Origin: Mortierella sp. BCC40632
Lineage: Eukaryota; Mortierellomycota; Mortierellomycetes; Mortierellales; Mortierellaceae
Length of the DNA: 64,000 nt
Reading direction: 5' to 3'
NCBI GenBank assembly: GCA_011634665.1
Contig: WAEK01000004.1
Span: forward strand, 2,609,501-2,673,500
Below, piece by piece: positions 1 to 9,419 of this stretch (position 1 is its first letter; each line of letters opens with the position of its first letter). Below the pieces are notes generated by a model. That model was not told the DNA's origin and did not search any database. It worked only from the letters and a program-made list of their open reading frames with translations. A program made the translations under genes and the position numbers.

Positions 1-51
1 GCTTTAATACTCTTCCTCCTCTCCTCCCACTCTATCGCTCTCTCCTACTTG

Positions 52-77
52 CTCTCTCTCTCTCTCTCTCTCTCTCT
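52..77 (+). repeat. (CT)n tract in 5' leader of the RGS gene
   Basis: A pyrimidine dinucleotide tract ends about 14 nt before the RGS start codon. Pyrimidine-rich leaders recur throughout this window. Confidence 0.8.
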
Positions 78-90
78 TACTCCCCCCAAG

Positions 91-612
91 ATGAAGACAA
101 CCACCTCCGGACGCGCGTTTGCAAAGGTAAGCCCTCCTGCGTTGCTTTGCCTTTTGTGCCAGTCGTTTGCGAGCACAAACCGTTGTTTCTTAATTGCATC
201 CCGACATTCCGGGGTGCAATCCTTCTCGGTTCTTTTGGGTTTTGTTTGATCCCGGCTTTTGCGTTTTTATTTTTTCTCCCTTTGTTGGGTGCGACAGTCT
301 CTGTCAGCAAAGAGCATCTGTTTGGGCCACATGGTACAGCGCAGGTCATATATTCCATAGTGTTTCCAGGAGTCACCTTTGGCTCCTCTCTGTCTCTGTC
401 TCCAATCACTCTTTCCATTCCCACTCTGCAGCATTTTTTGCTCCGCACAAACACAAACGTGGTCGTGATGGACAGCTGCGTGATGCGGGCCAGTTAATAT
501 CCCGGCATTACAACTCGCAGCAAATGAATCAGGAATGGAAATTGGAAGAAGAGGAAGAAAGGAAGAAAGGAAGAAAGAAAAAAGACCCCATTTGGTTCTG
601 TCTGGGCTGGAC

Positions 613-646
<34 letters not shown>

Positions 647-1577
647 ATTTTCCCGATAATTTTACAGGAGGTTAGGAGGGGGGAGAGCCAAGGAGAGGGG
701 GTGTCCTACTATCGCTTTGTTATGTACTTTCTACTATCGCCACCACTCTGTTCCTCCCCTTTGGCTCTCTCGTTCTCGCTCTTTCTCTTTTTCCCTCTCC
801 TCCTCTTCCGCAGGAGAGGTGCCGCGCAAAGGCATCCGAGTCAGGCACGTTGCAGGAACTCGTCATTTCCAGCACCTCAGTCGTCTCGTCATGCCCCCCC
901 CACCATCACCACCACCACCGACATTGAATTTGACCAAAAATACCGAACCTGTCGCGTCCTCCACCAATTCGCAAAAAAAAAAAAAGAAAAAGACAGGGCA
1001 GGGCAGTCTGAGGAGCAAGCTTTCCCCCCTTTTTTCTTTCTCATTTTCTCTCACCTTCGTTCTTGCCCTGTCTGCAATGCAGTCAACTGTCTCTCTCCTG
1101 CGATACCTTGCCCCCCCTCCCTTTCTTTGGTTCGTCTCCTCAAATTTCTTTTCTCTCTCTCTCTTTTTGGGCCTCTTCTCTCAATCAAACCCCACATCGA
1201 TGCATGCCGAGTACGAATGCGGTCTAGAGAATGAGGTCTTGTGTGCGCGTGCGTGTGTGTGCGCGTATTTATATGATTGCGTCCGGCCCCCGATAATCGC
1301 CGGCTGTCTTGCCACAAACGGATGAGAAGGTCCTGCCTAGCGTTTTTTTAGAAATTATGCAGGAGGTCTTGTGTGCCTCCGAGTGGGAGTTAGCAGAAGT
1401 GGCACCACCGACCAGTCCTGAGGATTCTCCCTTGCCACGAGTGCACCACTGGCGGTGTTTGGAGCACATGGATGGCACAAGGCAGCAGAATGCATTGAGG
1501 ATAGCTTGCCTATGGCTCCTCTCCTCTCCCCTTCTCTTTCATTCATTTGTTCATACAGGATGGACCAACCAATGCTG

Positions 1578-1638
<61 letters not shown>

Positions 1639-4001
1639 CTACGCCCCCCCTTTTCATTCTGGTAGAACATCTTTGATCTATTTGCAACGCTTATGATCTC
1701 CTTGCCCATCGAGAACCACAAGACACTCTTCAAGAAGTACCCCAACAGCTTTATGGCCGAGGATGCCATCAGCAACCTCGGCGGACTAAAGTTTATTCAA
1801 TCCAACTATGACACGGACCCCAAGGACCCAACTCGCATCATCACCCGTGTCGTCACCACCATCTTTTCGCTCTCGCGGGACATGGCCAAGAACCTCTGCC
1901 AGACCTTCATGGATGCCAAACTGTTCGAGAATGCCTCTGACCCGACCAAACGAGAGTTTTATCAAAAGGGGGTGTATCAGATCACGGGCAAGGGTGCTCA
2001 TATCATTGAACGATTTGTGCATCGGAACCAACTCTCGATCGAGGCCACACGACACATTACTGCGAATGCCACACCAAGGATGTTGTTCCTTGAACGAGAG
2101 GAGGACGAAGATGCGATTGTGTTGAATCAAAAAACGACCGATGTGATCTTTAAGCGGTTTGCAGGTCCAAGACCGAACGTGACCTCCAATGCAAGTGACT
2201 ACTCGCCCTTGAACTCGAGCCCAGGACGGGACCGTTCCAACTCGAACTATGTGGATCGAGGCAATGGAATTGAGGTTCGCGACCAACAACAACACAACTA
2301 TGATATCTATAGACACACCTTTTACGGAAAGGCTGCCATTGAGTGGCTCCTCGACTACACGACCGTAATTACAAAGGAAGAGGCGATCTGTATTGCTCAA
2401 GAAATGGTCAATGCACGATACATTGAGCAAGTGGGAGAGGAGATCCGACACGGACAGGCTTTGTTCAAGACCTCCAATTCGGCATTGTATCATTTCACAG
2501 AGCTTGGACGTGCTGTCCTTGGATGGGAAAGTCTACACCGTAGCCGAGGCAGCAGCATTAGTGTCGATTGGATGGATGGTTAGTTGAGACAGATATGTCT
2601 TTTTTTTTTTTTTTTTTTTTTTATTCTCTCGCTTTTCTTCATCACTAGACAATGTCGCTGACTTTTCTTTTACTATTTCTATCTCTCATCTTTCGCTCCT
2701 GGGCTACTTGAGTAGAGAGAGGTCCGATCGGGTTGTTGAAAATGGACAAGGCTCGCGCAGATATGCAATTGCTTTCCACTCAATTCAAATTGACCTCGAA
2801 TGCTCTCTCACGTCTGCCCATCTCCGTGGCACGTGAACGCTGTCGATCCTCAGACGATGCTGTGAGTGTAACAGGATCGAACTATTCATACAATGGAACA
2901 AACGAGGATTCCAACGGTGCACCGATGCGACCTCTTTCTCAACTATTGAACGATCCCGACTTTCAGCTTACTCTTCAGGATTCAGGAACCATGTCGTCCT
3001 ATGCAGCTTCGTCCTCTGGACGAGAATCCGTTGGACATCCCGATAACAGTAGCAGTGCTAGCAGTGGCGGAAGTGCATCTCCATTGAGTGTCAAGATGAG
3101 TGGACTTGGCTTTGGACCCTCTTCCTCCCCTATGTCCTCTTCCTCGTCCATGACGGCGACTGTCCAATCGGTCACGTCAAACACGACACGATTGAACTTG
3201 ATTCTGTCGAACGATACCCTACGAGAGATGTTCAAGAGCTTTTTGCGTCAAAACTTTTGTGAAGAGAATCTGGCGTTCTACCTGGAGGTGCTCGAGTACA
3301 AGAAACGGTTCAACGCTCTTATCAACCATACAAAGTCTTATCAACAGTCCATCACGGGTGGTCAAATCTCAGCACAGGAGGTTGGGGCTGTACCCCATCC
3401 AGCGGCTCTGCGAGAATTGGAGAAGCAGATCTGTACTCAGGCGTTTACCATTTACGAGACTTTTTTGATGTCTGGAGCCCCACGGGAGGTGAATCTTCCT
3501 CACCAGATGAGACTTGAGATCACGTCGTATATGCAGGCAGTGGTTGGAAATATGGAGGCATCTCCCTCGGGTGTGATCCCTGGAGTAGGATCAAATGCTC
3601 AAGCACATGGCAACAAGAGTGCCGAAACTGGACTCCCCTACCTGAGCCATAAGACCTTGACGGGCAATTCGACCTTGACCATGACGGAGGGTGAGCATGG
3701 TACTGAAGTCAATCGAGAATTGATTCATCTTTCTTTGTTTGATCGGATTCAGGAGCATATTTTCCGGTTAATGTCGACGGACTCGGTGCCCAAGTTTACC
3801 AAGACGGACCGATATCGTGAAGTGATGATGAACCGAGTCAAGCAGAATGCTCAACATCAACAGAGACAGCAACAACAATCATCCAACGGTAGTGGAGGAA
3901 ATGGAGGGCCATCGGCTTTGAGGAGTAGCAGCCCAATGGGATCCTTTGCAGGTGCAAGGTCAGCAACAGGAGCAACAGCACCTGTCGTTGCAGCTACTTG
4001 A
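91..4001 (+). CDS. flbA: RGS protein with two DEP domains (FlbA/Sst2 family)
   Basis: Regulator of G-protein signalling. This family accelerates GTP hydrolysis on G-alpha and is tethered to receptors by its DEP domains. Exons are 91-126, 1666-2578 and 2716-4001, giving about 744 residues, close to Sst2 (~700) and FlbA (~720). The first exon encodes MKTTTSGRAFAK, and splicing onto NIFDLFATLMISLPI restores the conserved FlbA-type N-terminus in frame. DEP1 covers about residues 14-130 (key stretch AISNLGGLKF). DEP2 covers about 210-300 (FYGKAAIEWLLDY). A Ser-rich linker follows, then the RGS domain from about 480, with the diagnostic FCEENLAFYLEVLEYKK. The C-terminus is Gln/Gly/Ser-rich. The oddity is a 1,539-nt first intron, large for a fungus, that ends in a 54-nt (CT)n tract. 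The start is the ATG right after a (CT)n leader. Family assignment is firm; exact orthology is inferred. Confidence 0.92.
127..1665 (+). other. 1.54-kb first intron of the RGS gene
   Basis: The intron runs from GTAAGC to a TAG acceptor. It holds a 30-nt poly(A) run at 614-643, poly-purine and poly-pyrimidine segments, and a 54-nt (CT)n tract at 1581-1634 in the pyrimidine-tract position. A long open frame across it (194-1234) depends on homopolymers and looks non-coding. An undetected alternative exon, for example after the CGCAG near 812, cannot be excluded. Confidence 0.7.
1581..1634 (+). repeat. (CT)27 microsatellite at intron 3' end
   Basis: An uninterrupted CT dinucleotide repeat about 30 nt upstream of the exon-2 acceptor of the RGS gene. 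It would serve as a very long polypyrimidine tract. Confidence 0.85.
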
Positions 4002-4559
4002 AAATATGAAAGGAAAACAAAGAATTAAGAGCTGGACAAACAAGAGAAAGAACAAAAAAAAAAAAAAAAAAGCTGGGCTTTCTCCAAGTTTCATTGTCAG
4101 GTACGAAGAGTCAAGAGGAGAAAGGCGCCAGAACAACACATATAACTAGCACTCGACAATCAACGGTCAACAAACGCACGCACGCACGCACACGCACACA
4201 CTCACACTCGCACACACTCGCACACAAAACGGCCGGCGAAGAAAAAAAAAGTATGCCATAAAAGTTTTAATTGATCCATCATCGAAGAAATGAAGAAAAG
4301 AAAAGAAAGAAAAACCCCCTCTTTGGGAGATGCCGAAACAGCATTTGATTCTACAGCTAGCCCTTATTTTTTTTTTTTTTTTTTTTTTATGGCGGTTTCT
4401 GCCGTCACTGTTGTTGCTATTGTTGATGCTGCTATTGTTGATGCTGCTATTGCTGTTGCTATTGTTGCTGTGGCTATTGCTATTGTTGCTGCTGTCTTGA
4501 CTACTGTTGTTGCAGTCTCTGCCGTTGCCCCTCTCCTCCCAAGTCCCTCAACATGTTTT
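4002..4559. other. Convergent intergenic region
   Basis: Space between the 3' ends of the RGS gene (+) and F-box gene A (-). It holds a poly(A) run near 4054-4070, a (CGCA)/(CA)-rich tract at about 4174-4225, a poly(T) run at about 4369-4389, and an imperfect GTT/GCT triplet repeat at about 4410-4520. I see no gene here. Confidence 0.6.
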
Positions 4560-6560
4560 CTAGGGCAACTCAAAGGGACCAGAACCAAGATCCAGGATCC
4601 GAAGACGTGGCAAAGACAAAAAATGGTCCACAACCCAACATTCCTCCACGGTCATATCCCTTCGACGCCTATCCACCTCCATTTCAAACTCTTCACTTCT
4701 CATGAAAGGATCTCGGGATCTCAATTGACGTTTCCATAGTCGTTCTTCCTCAAGTTCATCTTCCACAACAGTCTCCACTCCATCCTCCGTATACAACAAG
4801 GGCGGATGCTGTGCCTGCGATGGCGAGACTGAAAGATGAACCTGAGACGAAAGGGACAGCAACGACGATGAGGTGGATAGAGCAGAATCCATCGGCTCGT
4901 TATGCCCCAGCTTGCCATGCTCCAACATCCAAATAAGCTCCTGAACTGTTCGATCGATCTGAGTGGGTGTTTGGATCTCGAAAAAGGTGACATTGACCTC
5001 TTCCAATTGATCGTGTCCCTGGATCATCGTTTCCAGTTCAGCAGCACGGACCGTGATGGCATAACACAGACTCAGGGTCTTGAGGTTTGGAAAGCGCTCA
5101 TAGATATCCTGTAATCGGACTTCATCGTTCGCCATTTCATCATCCTGCACTGCCGCCAAGATCCAAGCCCTTTTGTAAGGATCCATACCCTCCCTATTCG
5201 ATTGCGAGCAATGATGGATCGAAAGATGTTGAAGTGAATTGCGTTGACCATATCCAAGAGCCTCAATGATCAACCTCGGCAACCCAGCGTTCATGGTCGA
5301 ATAATACACATTTTCGAGCTTGCCCGCAAAGAACCGGAACAGAAAGAGTGTCAAATTGTCGAGATACAGAGCTAGACGACGCCATTGACTGAATTGAGGT
5401 TCTTCAGCCTGATGAAGATTAAATCCATTGACCACAGGATAAGAAATCATCCCGGAAAGGAAATCATCGGTCATAGAAGGAGGTATAAAATTCATAGGAG
5501 TAACAGCCGTAGAGACTCGATTCTCGATTCGAATGGAACGAAGTGATCGTCGAGACCAAGCCAAGGTTGCGGGTGACCCTGCCAATTCGATGGCTCGATT
5601 AAAATCAATCGATTCTCCAAATATTTCAGGAGAGGATGCAATCGCTTCTTCCAACAAGGCTGGATCCACCAATGTCCAAGTCTTGACCAGATTTAAAAAT
5701 GTCTCGACCGTAGGTCGTTCGAGGACAAGGGTTTCTAAATTGGGGAAATGGTACATCGAGGGGGCAACACAGGCTTCGACCTTGAGGTACTTGACCGAAG
5801 GATGCTCGAGTATTCTTGGACGTCTTAGTGAGTCGTCCTCACTCTCGAAAGCCAAAAGAGATTGTCCAGCCTCTGGAGCCATTGGTTGGTACCAATCCAT
5901 ATCCATGACCCAAAGAGAGGCCAACTTCGGGGTCGACTTGAGCAGTTGATCGAAATCAGGAAGCGAATATCGAAGTCGACCCAAAGTCAGGGATGTAAGT
6001 GGACACTCCTGTGGGCGACTAGTTCCTTGACTTTGACCACGTCCGATCGACCCAACGGCTTCAGGAGCAGACAATCGAAATGTGGAGGGTGGGAGACAGA
6101 CCCTACAAAATTCCAAGTTTGAGGCAATGACTGTGAGGGATTCGAGAGTGGCATAGTTCCGAGCCAAGATCTTGCCAAGGGCTTGGAGATCAGGGGCCTT
6201 CATCTTGAGAGCGGGTGTATGATGATAGTGACCAAAATCCGAGAAATTAAATTGGCTGATGGCCGAGAATTCAAACCGAATCAAGTGACGAACGGTCTCG
6301 GCCTCGGCGGCAAGATGAAGCAATGAGAACTGGTCAAGTTCGAGGTCACTGATCCAGTTACCATTGCGAGCAAGAGACTGACTCGTGAGTTGAAAGAGCA
6401 TTGGGTGGATGATGGGCGAGATTCGATGGTAGATTCGATGGATCAGATCCTTGTTCCAGGCACGGTTGAGGACGGCCAGGGACAAGTATTGACTTGGATC
6501 AATAAAGTCGATGATCCGGGAACGGATCTCGGGGATGGTGAAGGGATGGATTTCTGGCAT
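4560..6560 (-). CDS. F-box/LRR-type protein A
   Basis: Single-exon gene of 666 residues from the first true ATG at 6560. An upstream GTG-initiated extension is not needed. An N-terminal F-box-like segment at about residues 8-50 (FTIPEIRSRIIDFIDPSQYL, then AVLNRAWNKDLI) precedes degenerate leucine-rich repeats such as CPLTSLTLGRLRYSLPDFD, PNLETLVLERP and LPRLRILDLGSG at the very C-terminus. F-box proteins recruit substrates to SCF ubiquitin ligases through Skp1; the substrate here is unknown. An acidic low-complexity stretch lies near residues 590-640. A TATA box lies 123 nt upstream. This is one of three intact F-box genes in the window, and the sequences are divergent. Confidence 0.85.
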   Translation of the reverse strand: MPEIHPFTIPEIRSRIIDFIDPSQYLSLAVLNRAWNKDLIHRIYHRISPIIHPMLFQLTSQSLARNGNWISDLELDQFSLLHLAAEAETVRHLIRFEFSAISQFNFSDFGHYHHTPALKMKAPDLQALGKILARNYATLESLTVIASNLEFCRVCLPPSTFRLSAPEAVGSIGRGQSQGTSRPQECPLTSLTLGRLRYSLPDFDQLLKSTPKLASLWVMDMDWYQPMAPEAGQSLLAFESEDDSLRRPRILEHPSVKYLKVEACVAPSMYHFPNLETLVLERPTVETFLNLVKTWTLVDPALLEEAIASSPEIFGESIDFNRAIELAGSPATLAWSRRSLRSIRIENRVSTAVTPMNFIPPSMTDDFLSGMISYPVVNGFNLHQAEEPQFSQWRRLALYLDNLTLFLFRFFAGKLENVYYSTMNAGLPRLIIEALGYGQRNSLQHLSIHHCSQSNREGMDPYKRAWILAAVQDDEMANDEVRLQDIYERFPNLKTLSLCYAITVRAAELETMIQGHDQLEEVNVTFFEIQTPTQIDRTVQELIWMLEHGKLGHNEPMDSALSTSSSLLSLSSQVHLSVSPSQAQHPPLLYTEDGVETVVEDELEEERLWKRQLRSRDPFMRSEEFEMEVDRRRRDMTVEECWVVDHFLSLPRLRILDLGSGPFELP

Positions 6561-6682
6561 TGTGGGCACTTTGTCTGTTTTCTTTTTTTTATGAAGAGAA
6601 AAAGAGAAAGAGGAAGAGAGTCGAGGATGGGTAGAGAGAGAGAAGGGCGAAGAGAAGCAAAAAAGCTATGCAGGAGCAGAGT

Positions 6683-6690
6683 CTTTTATA
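6683..6690 (-). promoter_or_regulatory. TATA box of F-box gene A
   Basis: TATAAAAG on the minus strand, about 123 nt upstream of the ATG at 6560. The same element and spacing precede the other two F-box genes. Confidence 0.65.
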
Positions 6691-6861
6691 CCCTTCAGAG
6701 CCGACTATTGGGACGCGTCCAAGAAAGATTTTTCCTATTCCTCCTAGGGATTCGTTCGTTCTTCTCAGCCCAAACACCAATGTGCATTTAACCTTTTTTT
6801 TTTTTTTTTTTTTTTTTTTTTCTTTATTTCTCAGTGATCCATCCGAGCAGTCGAGAAAGGA

Positions 6862-8721
6862 ATGAATCGGACAATGGCCATCCTGGCAAGGATCCCTACT
6901 CCATCCATCCTTGCGCGGAGTCACTCGCCACTCTCTACTACCCCTTGGTTAGGATGCATCTCTTGCTCCAGAAGAACTCTGAGTAGTCAGGAAGGTTGTG
7001 ATCGTCGACAAGTTTCCTTCAAGCTCATGTCAGTCACTGCTGATGAATCGGGTATGCGACTCGATCGATTCATAATCCATCGCATCTCTCGGGATCACCC
7101 ATCCATCAGTCTGAATCATCCCATCATTAACAAATGGCTTCGGAAATGACAGATCAAGCTTCTCGGTGGAATGAGTGAGCCAGAGCAAGGCTCAACCAAC
7201 CGTGACTTGAGCACCATAAATGGCACTACGGTGACAGCAGGGGCCACTCGGATCGAGAAGGGTCAGGTCTGGCGGGTGAGGATGTTACTTCCAGACACAG
7301 AACAATTGATCAGAGATATTGAAACCACAGTCGCCTCTCAAGAATCTCGCCACGACCGTGGTATCAAAAGGAGACATGCCCAAGAAGAAGAAGAGAGCAC
7401 TGATAACAAAAAGGATTGCTTGCCACTTTTGGACTGGGTTCTCTACAAGGATGAGCGAATGATTATTTTGGATAAACCTGCTGGAGTCGCAGTGCAAGGT
7501 GGATCCAACATTGTCCAGTGTATCGACAGTTCTCTTTCGGGTAAGGCTGGTCTGATCTGAATGTGCCTCCTTTGGATCAACTGCTATCTGCTCTTGGACT
7601 GACCTAAAGTGTGGATCTTTGGCCTCCACAGTGCTTCAAGAGAACTACCCCGAAAAGCCACGAATCGTCCATCGATTAGACAAGACCACCTCTGGGTTAC
7701 TTGTCTTGGCGAGGACAAGGAAGGCCGCTCAAGACTTGGCCAAAAGACTACATGATGGATCCACCACACATGGACGACATTCACTTCTTGACAAAAAGGT
7801 AAAACCACTAGCGGCCTTTCCTTTATATATATTGGTATCATTCTTTCCATTCAATGTCTTGACACTCGCTGTCTTCTTGATCTATTAGTACTTGGCCATT
7901 GTTGGGTCTAGGAAACCATTGAAAATGACCAACAATGGGACTCTTGAAGCAAAGATGACTCTGTGTCGTAAGGGCAATATGGATAGGATCCAGATTGCAA
8001 GACCAAACTCAGGACCACTGCCTGATGCTCACTGGTCTTCATTTACAGAGTACAAGGTCCTCAGTCAAAGCGTACATTCAGGGGTAAGCAAAAATGTATC
8101 TCTTCTTTTTTTCTTTTCCTTTCTTTTTTTTTTTGTTTTTACTCTGTCGCTTTCCTATTGCAACCATACTAACTTGGTAAAAGATAAATTGGAGTCTTCT
8201 CCAACTCCACCCTCGAACCGGTCGCAAACACCAACTCCGTGTCCATTGTGCTGAGTTGCTTCAAGGTATGGGATACACCATGTTTGCCTACTCTGAAGGT
8301 GAATGAAGAGAGTGCTTAAGTTTTACTTACTTTTATTCTCACAGCGCCAATACTAGGAGATATCAAATACGTGTCTAATGACGCTTTGAAAGGTCCCCTC
8401 TCCTCTTCAAGGATCCACTTACATATGGCAGAGTTGCGAATCAAGGTTTGTTTTTTTTGTTTGTTTGTTTTTTATTTGGAAAAATATATGTAGGTCTCTC
8501 TCGATTCCAGATCACAGCATGGTAATGATTCATTAACACGAGAATTGGGTCTATGGATTGAGTAGAAGTGGTTTGATGTTGACCAACCCCTATCTGAATC
8601 ATTACCGGACCTACCGAGACGAGCATTCAGTATATTATCCGACGGAACACTCGTTGTGCGGTCCAAACCACCACCAGATATCCTCAAAGAGCTTGGACGT
8701 TTAGGGCTAAAGGAACCATGA
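6862..8721 (+). pseudogene. RluA-family pseudouridine synthase (mitochondrial RPUSD4-like), two in-frame stops
   Basis: Homologous to RluA-type enzymes that isomerise uridine in rRNA or tRNA. The N-terminus resembles a mitochondrial presequence (Arg/Ser-rich, no acidic residues at first). Exons 6862-7540, 7632-7798, 7889-8083, 8184-8265, 8345-8445 and 8494-8721 join in phase. Hallmarks: an S4-like segment MRLDRFIIHR..INKWLRK, LDKPAGVAVQGG, the catalytic motif HRLDKTTSGLLVLAR with its Asp, LHPRTGRKHQLRVHCAELLQ, and APILGDIKY. Intron 3 has a perfect TACTAAC branch site. A TGA (7147-7149) sits where the family has Arg (WLRK-stop-QIKL). A TAG (8563-8565) interrupts the tail (WIE-stop-KWFDVD), after which 51 codons stay open. 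Both are explainable by single C-to-T changes. Pseudogene, readthrough gene or assembly error remain possible. Re-initiation at 7171 would lose the S4 part. Confidence 0.75.
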
Positions 8722-8986
8722 TGAACGTAAAAAAAAAAAAAAAAAAAAAAATCACCTCCAGTAAATTAAATTAGAGAAAGCCATGAGCTTCAAACTGCTT
8801 CATGAGATTGATACCAAATAAATAGAAAAAAACAAACAGAAGTGATAATTCGAGACTGAGGCAAACGCTTTGTCTAATGCAACAGTCTTTCAAATGCCCC
8901 TCCGTCTTTTTTTTTCAATTTGCCTTTCAAACTCGTTTAAACATTGGGCGGCTACTCCTTCCAGACGACAGGTAGGTTCGCTCAAA

Positions 8987-9020
<34 letters not shown>

Positions 9021-9305
9021 TTACAGTCTTTGATACCGAAAGAGCACATTTTCAAAGTCAAGCGACAGAGTTGGATTAAAGGATTCCAGCCTTTTAGCCT
9101 GATTGCTTGGACTCTCATTTTAGCTAAAAAAAGATGCTAGAAAGCCTGGTATTGTAGAAAGGATAGAGATCTACATGACGCTTTCTTTGTTTGTTGTTGT
9201 TGTTGTTGTTATTGTTGTTATCTCACTCTAAAAGGCGTAGTGTAGGACTATCAGTGACAACCACCAATGTTTTTTTCTTTTTTTTTTCTTTTCTTTTTCT
9301 CGAGG
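8722..9305. other. Intergenic with triplet repeats
   Basis: No gene seen. It contains a poly(A) run at about 8730-8750, an (ACT)n microsatellite at about 8990-9021 and a (TTG)n microsatellite at about 9189-9220. The downstream end forms the promoter of F-box gene B. Confidence 0.6.
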
Positions 9306-9314
9306 TATAAAAAG
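9306..9314 (+). promoter_or_regulatory. TATA box of F-box gene B
   Basis: TATAAAAAG 114 nt upstream of the ATG at 9420, following a T-rich tract. The spacing matches that of the other two F-box genes. Confidence 0.7.
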
Positions 9315-9419
9315 AACCTAATGGGCTTTGACCACTGACTCCTTCCTTTGCTTTACTACGCGCATCTCACCCTTCACCTTTCCTCTATCAAAGCCGTTGA
9401 CCGGCACTCAAAAAAAAAA

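Noticed and set aside
194..1234. 346-codon plus-strand open frame
   Set aside because: It spans poly(A) giving Lys runs and CT tracts, has no family motif, and lies within the first intron of the RGS gene, whose flanking exons join in frame.
8266..8344. Longer exon 4 in the pseudouridine synthase (through GMGYTMFAYSE)
   Set aside because: A downstream GTGAAT donor is also in phase, but splicing at CAAG|GTATGG gives HCAELLQAPILGDIKY, which fits the family spacing better.
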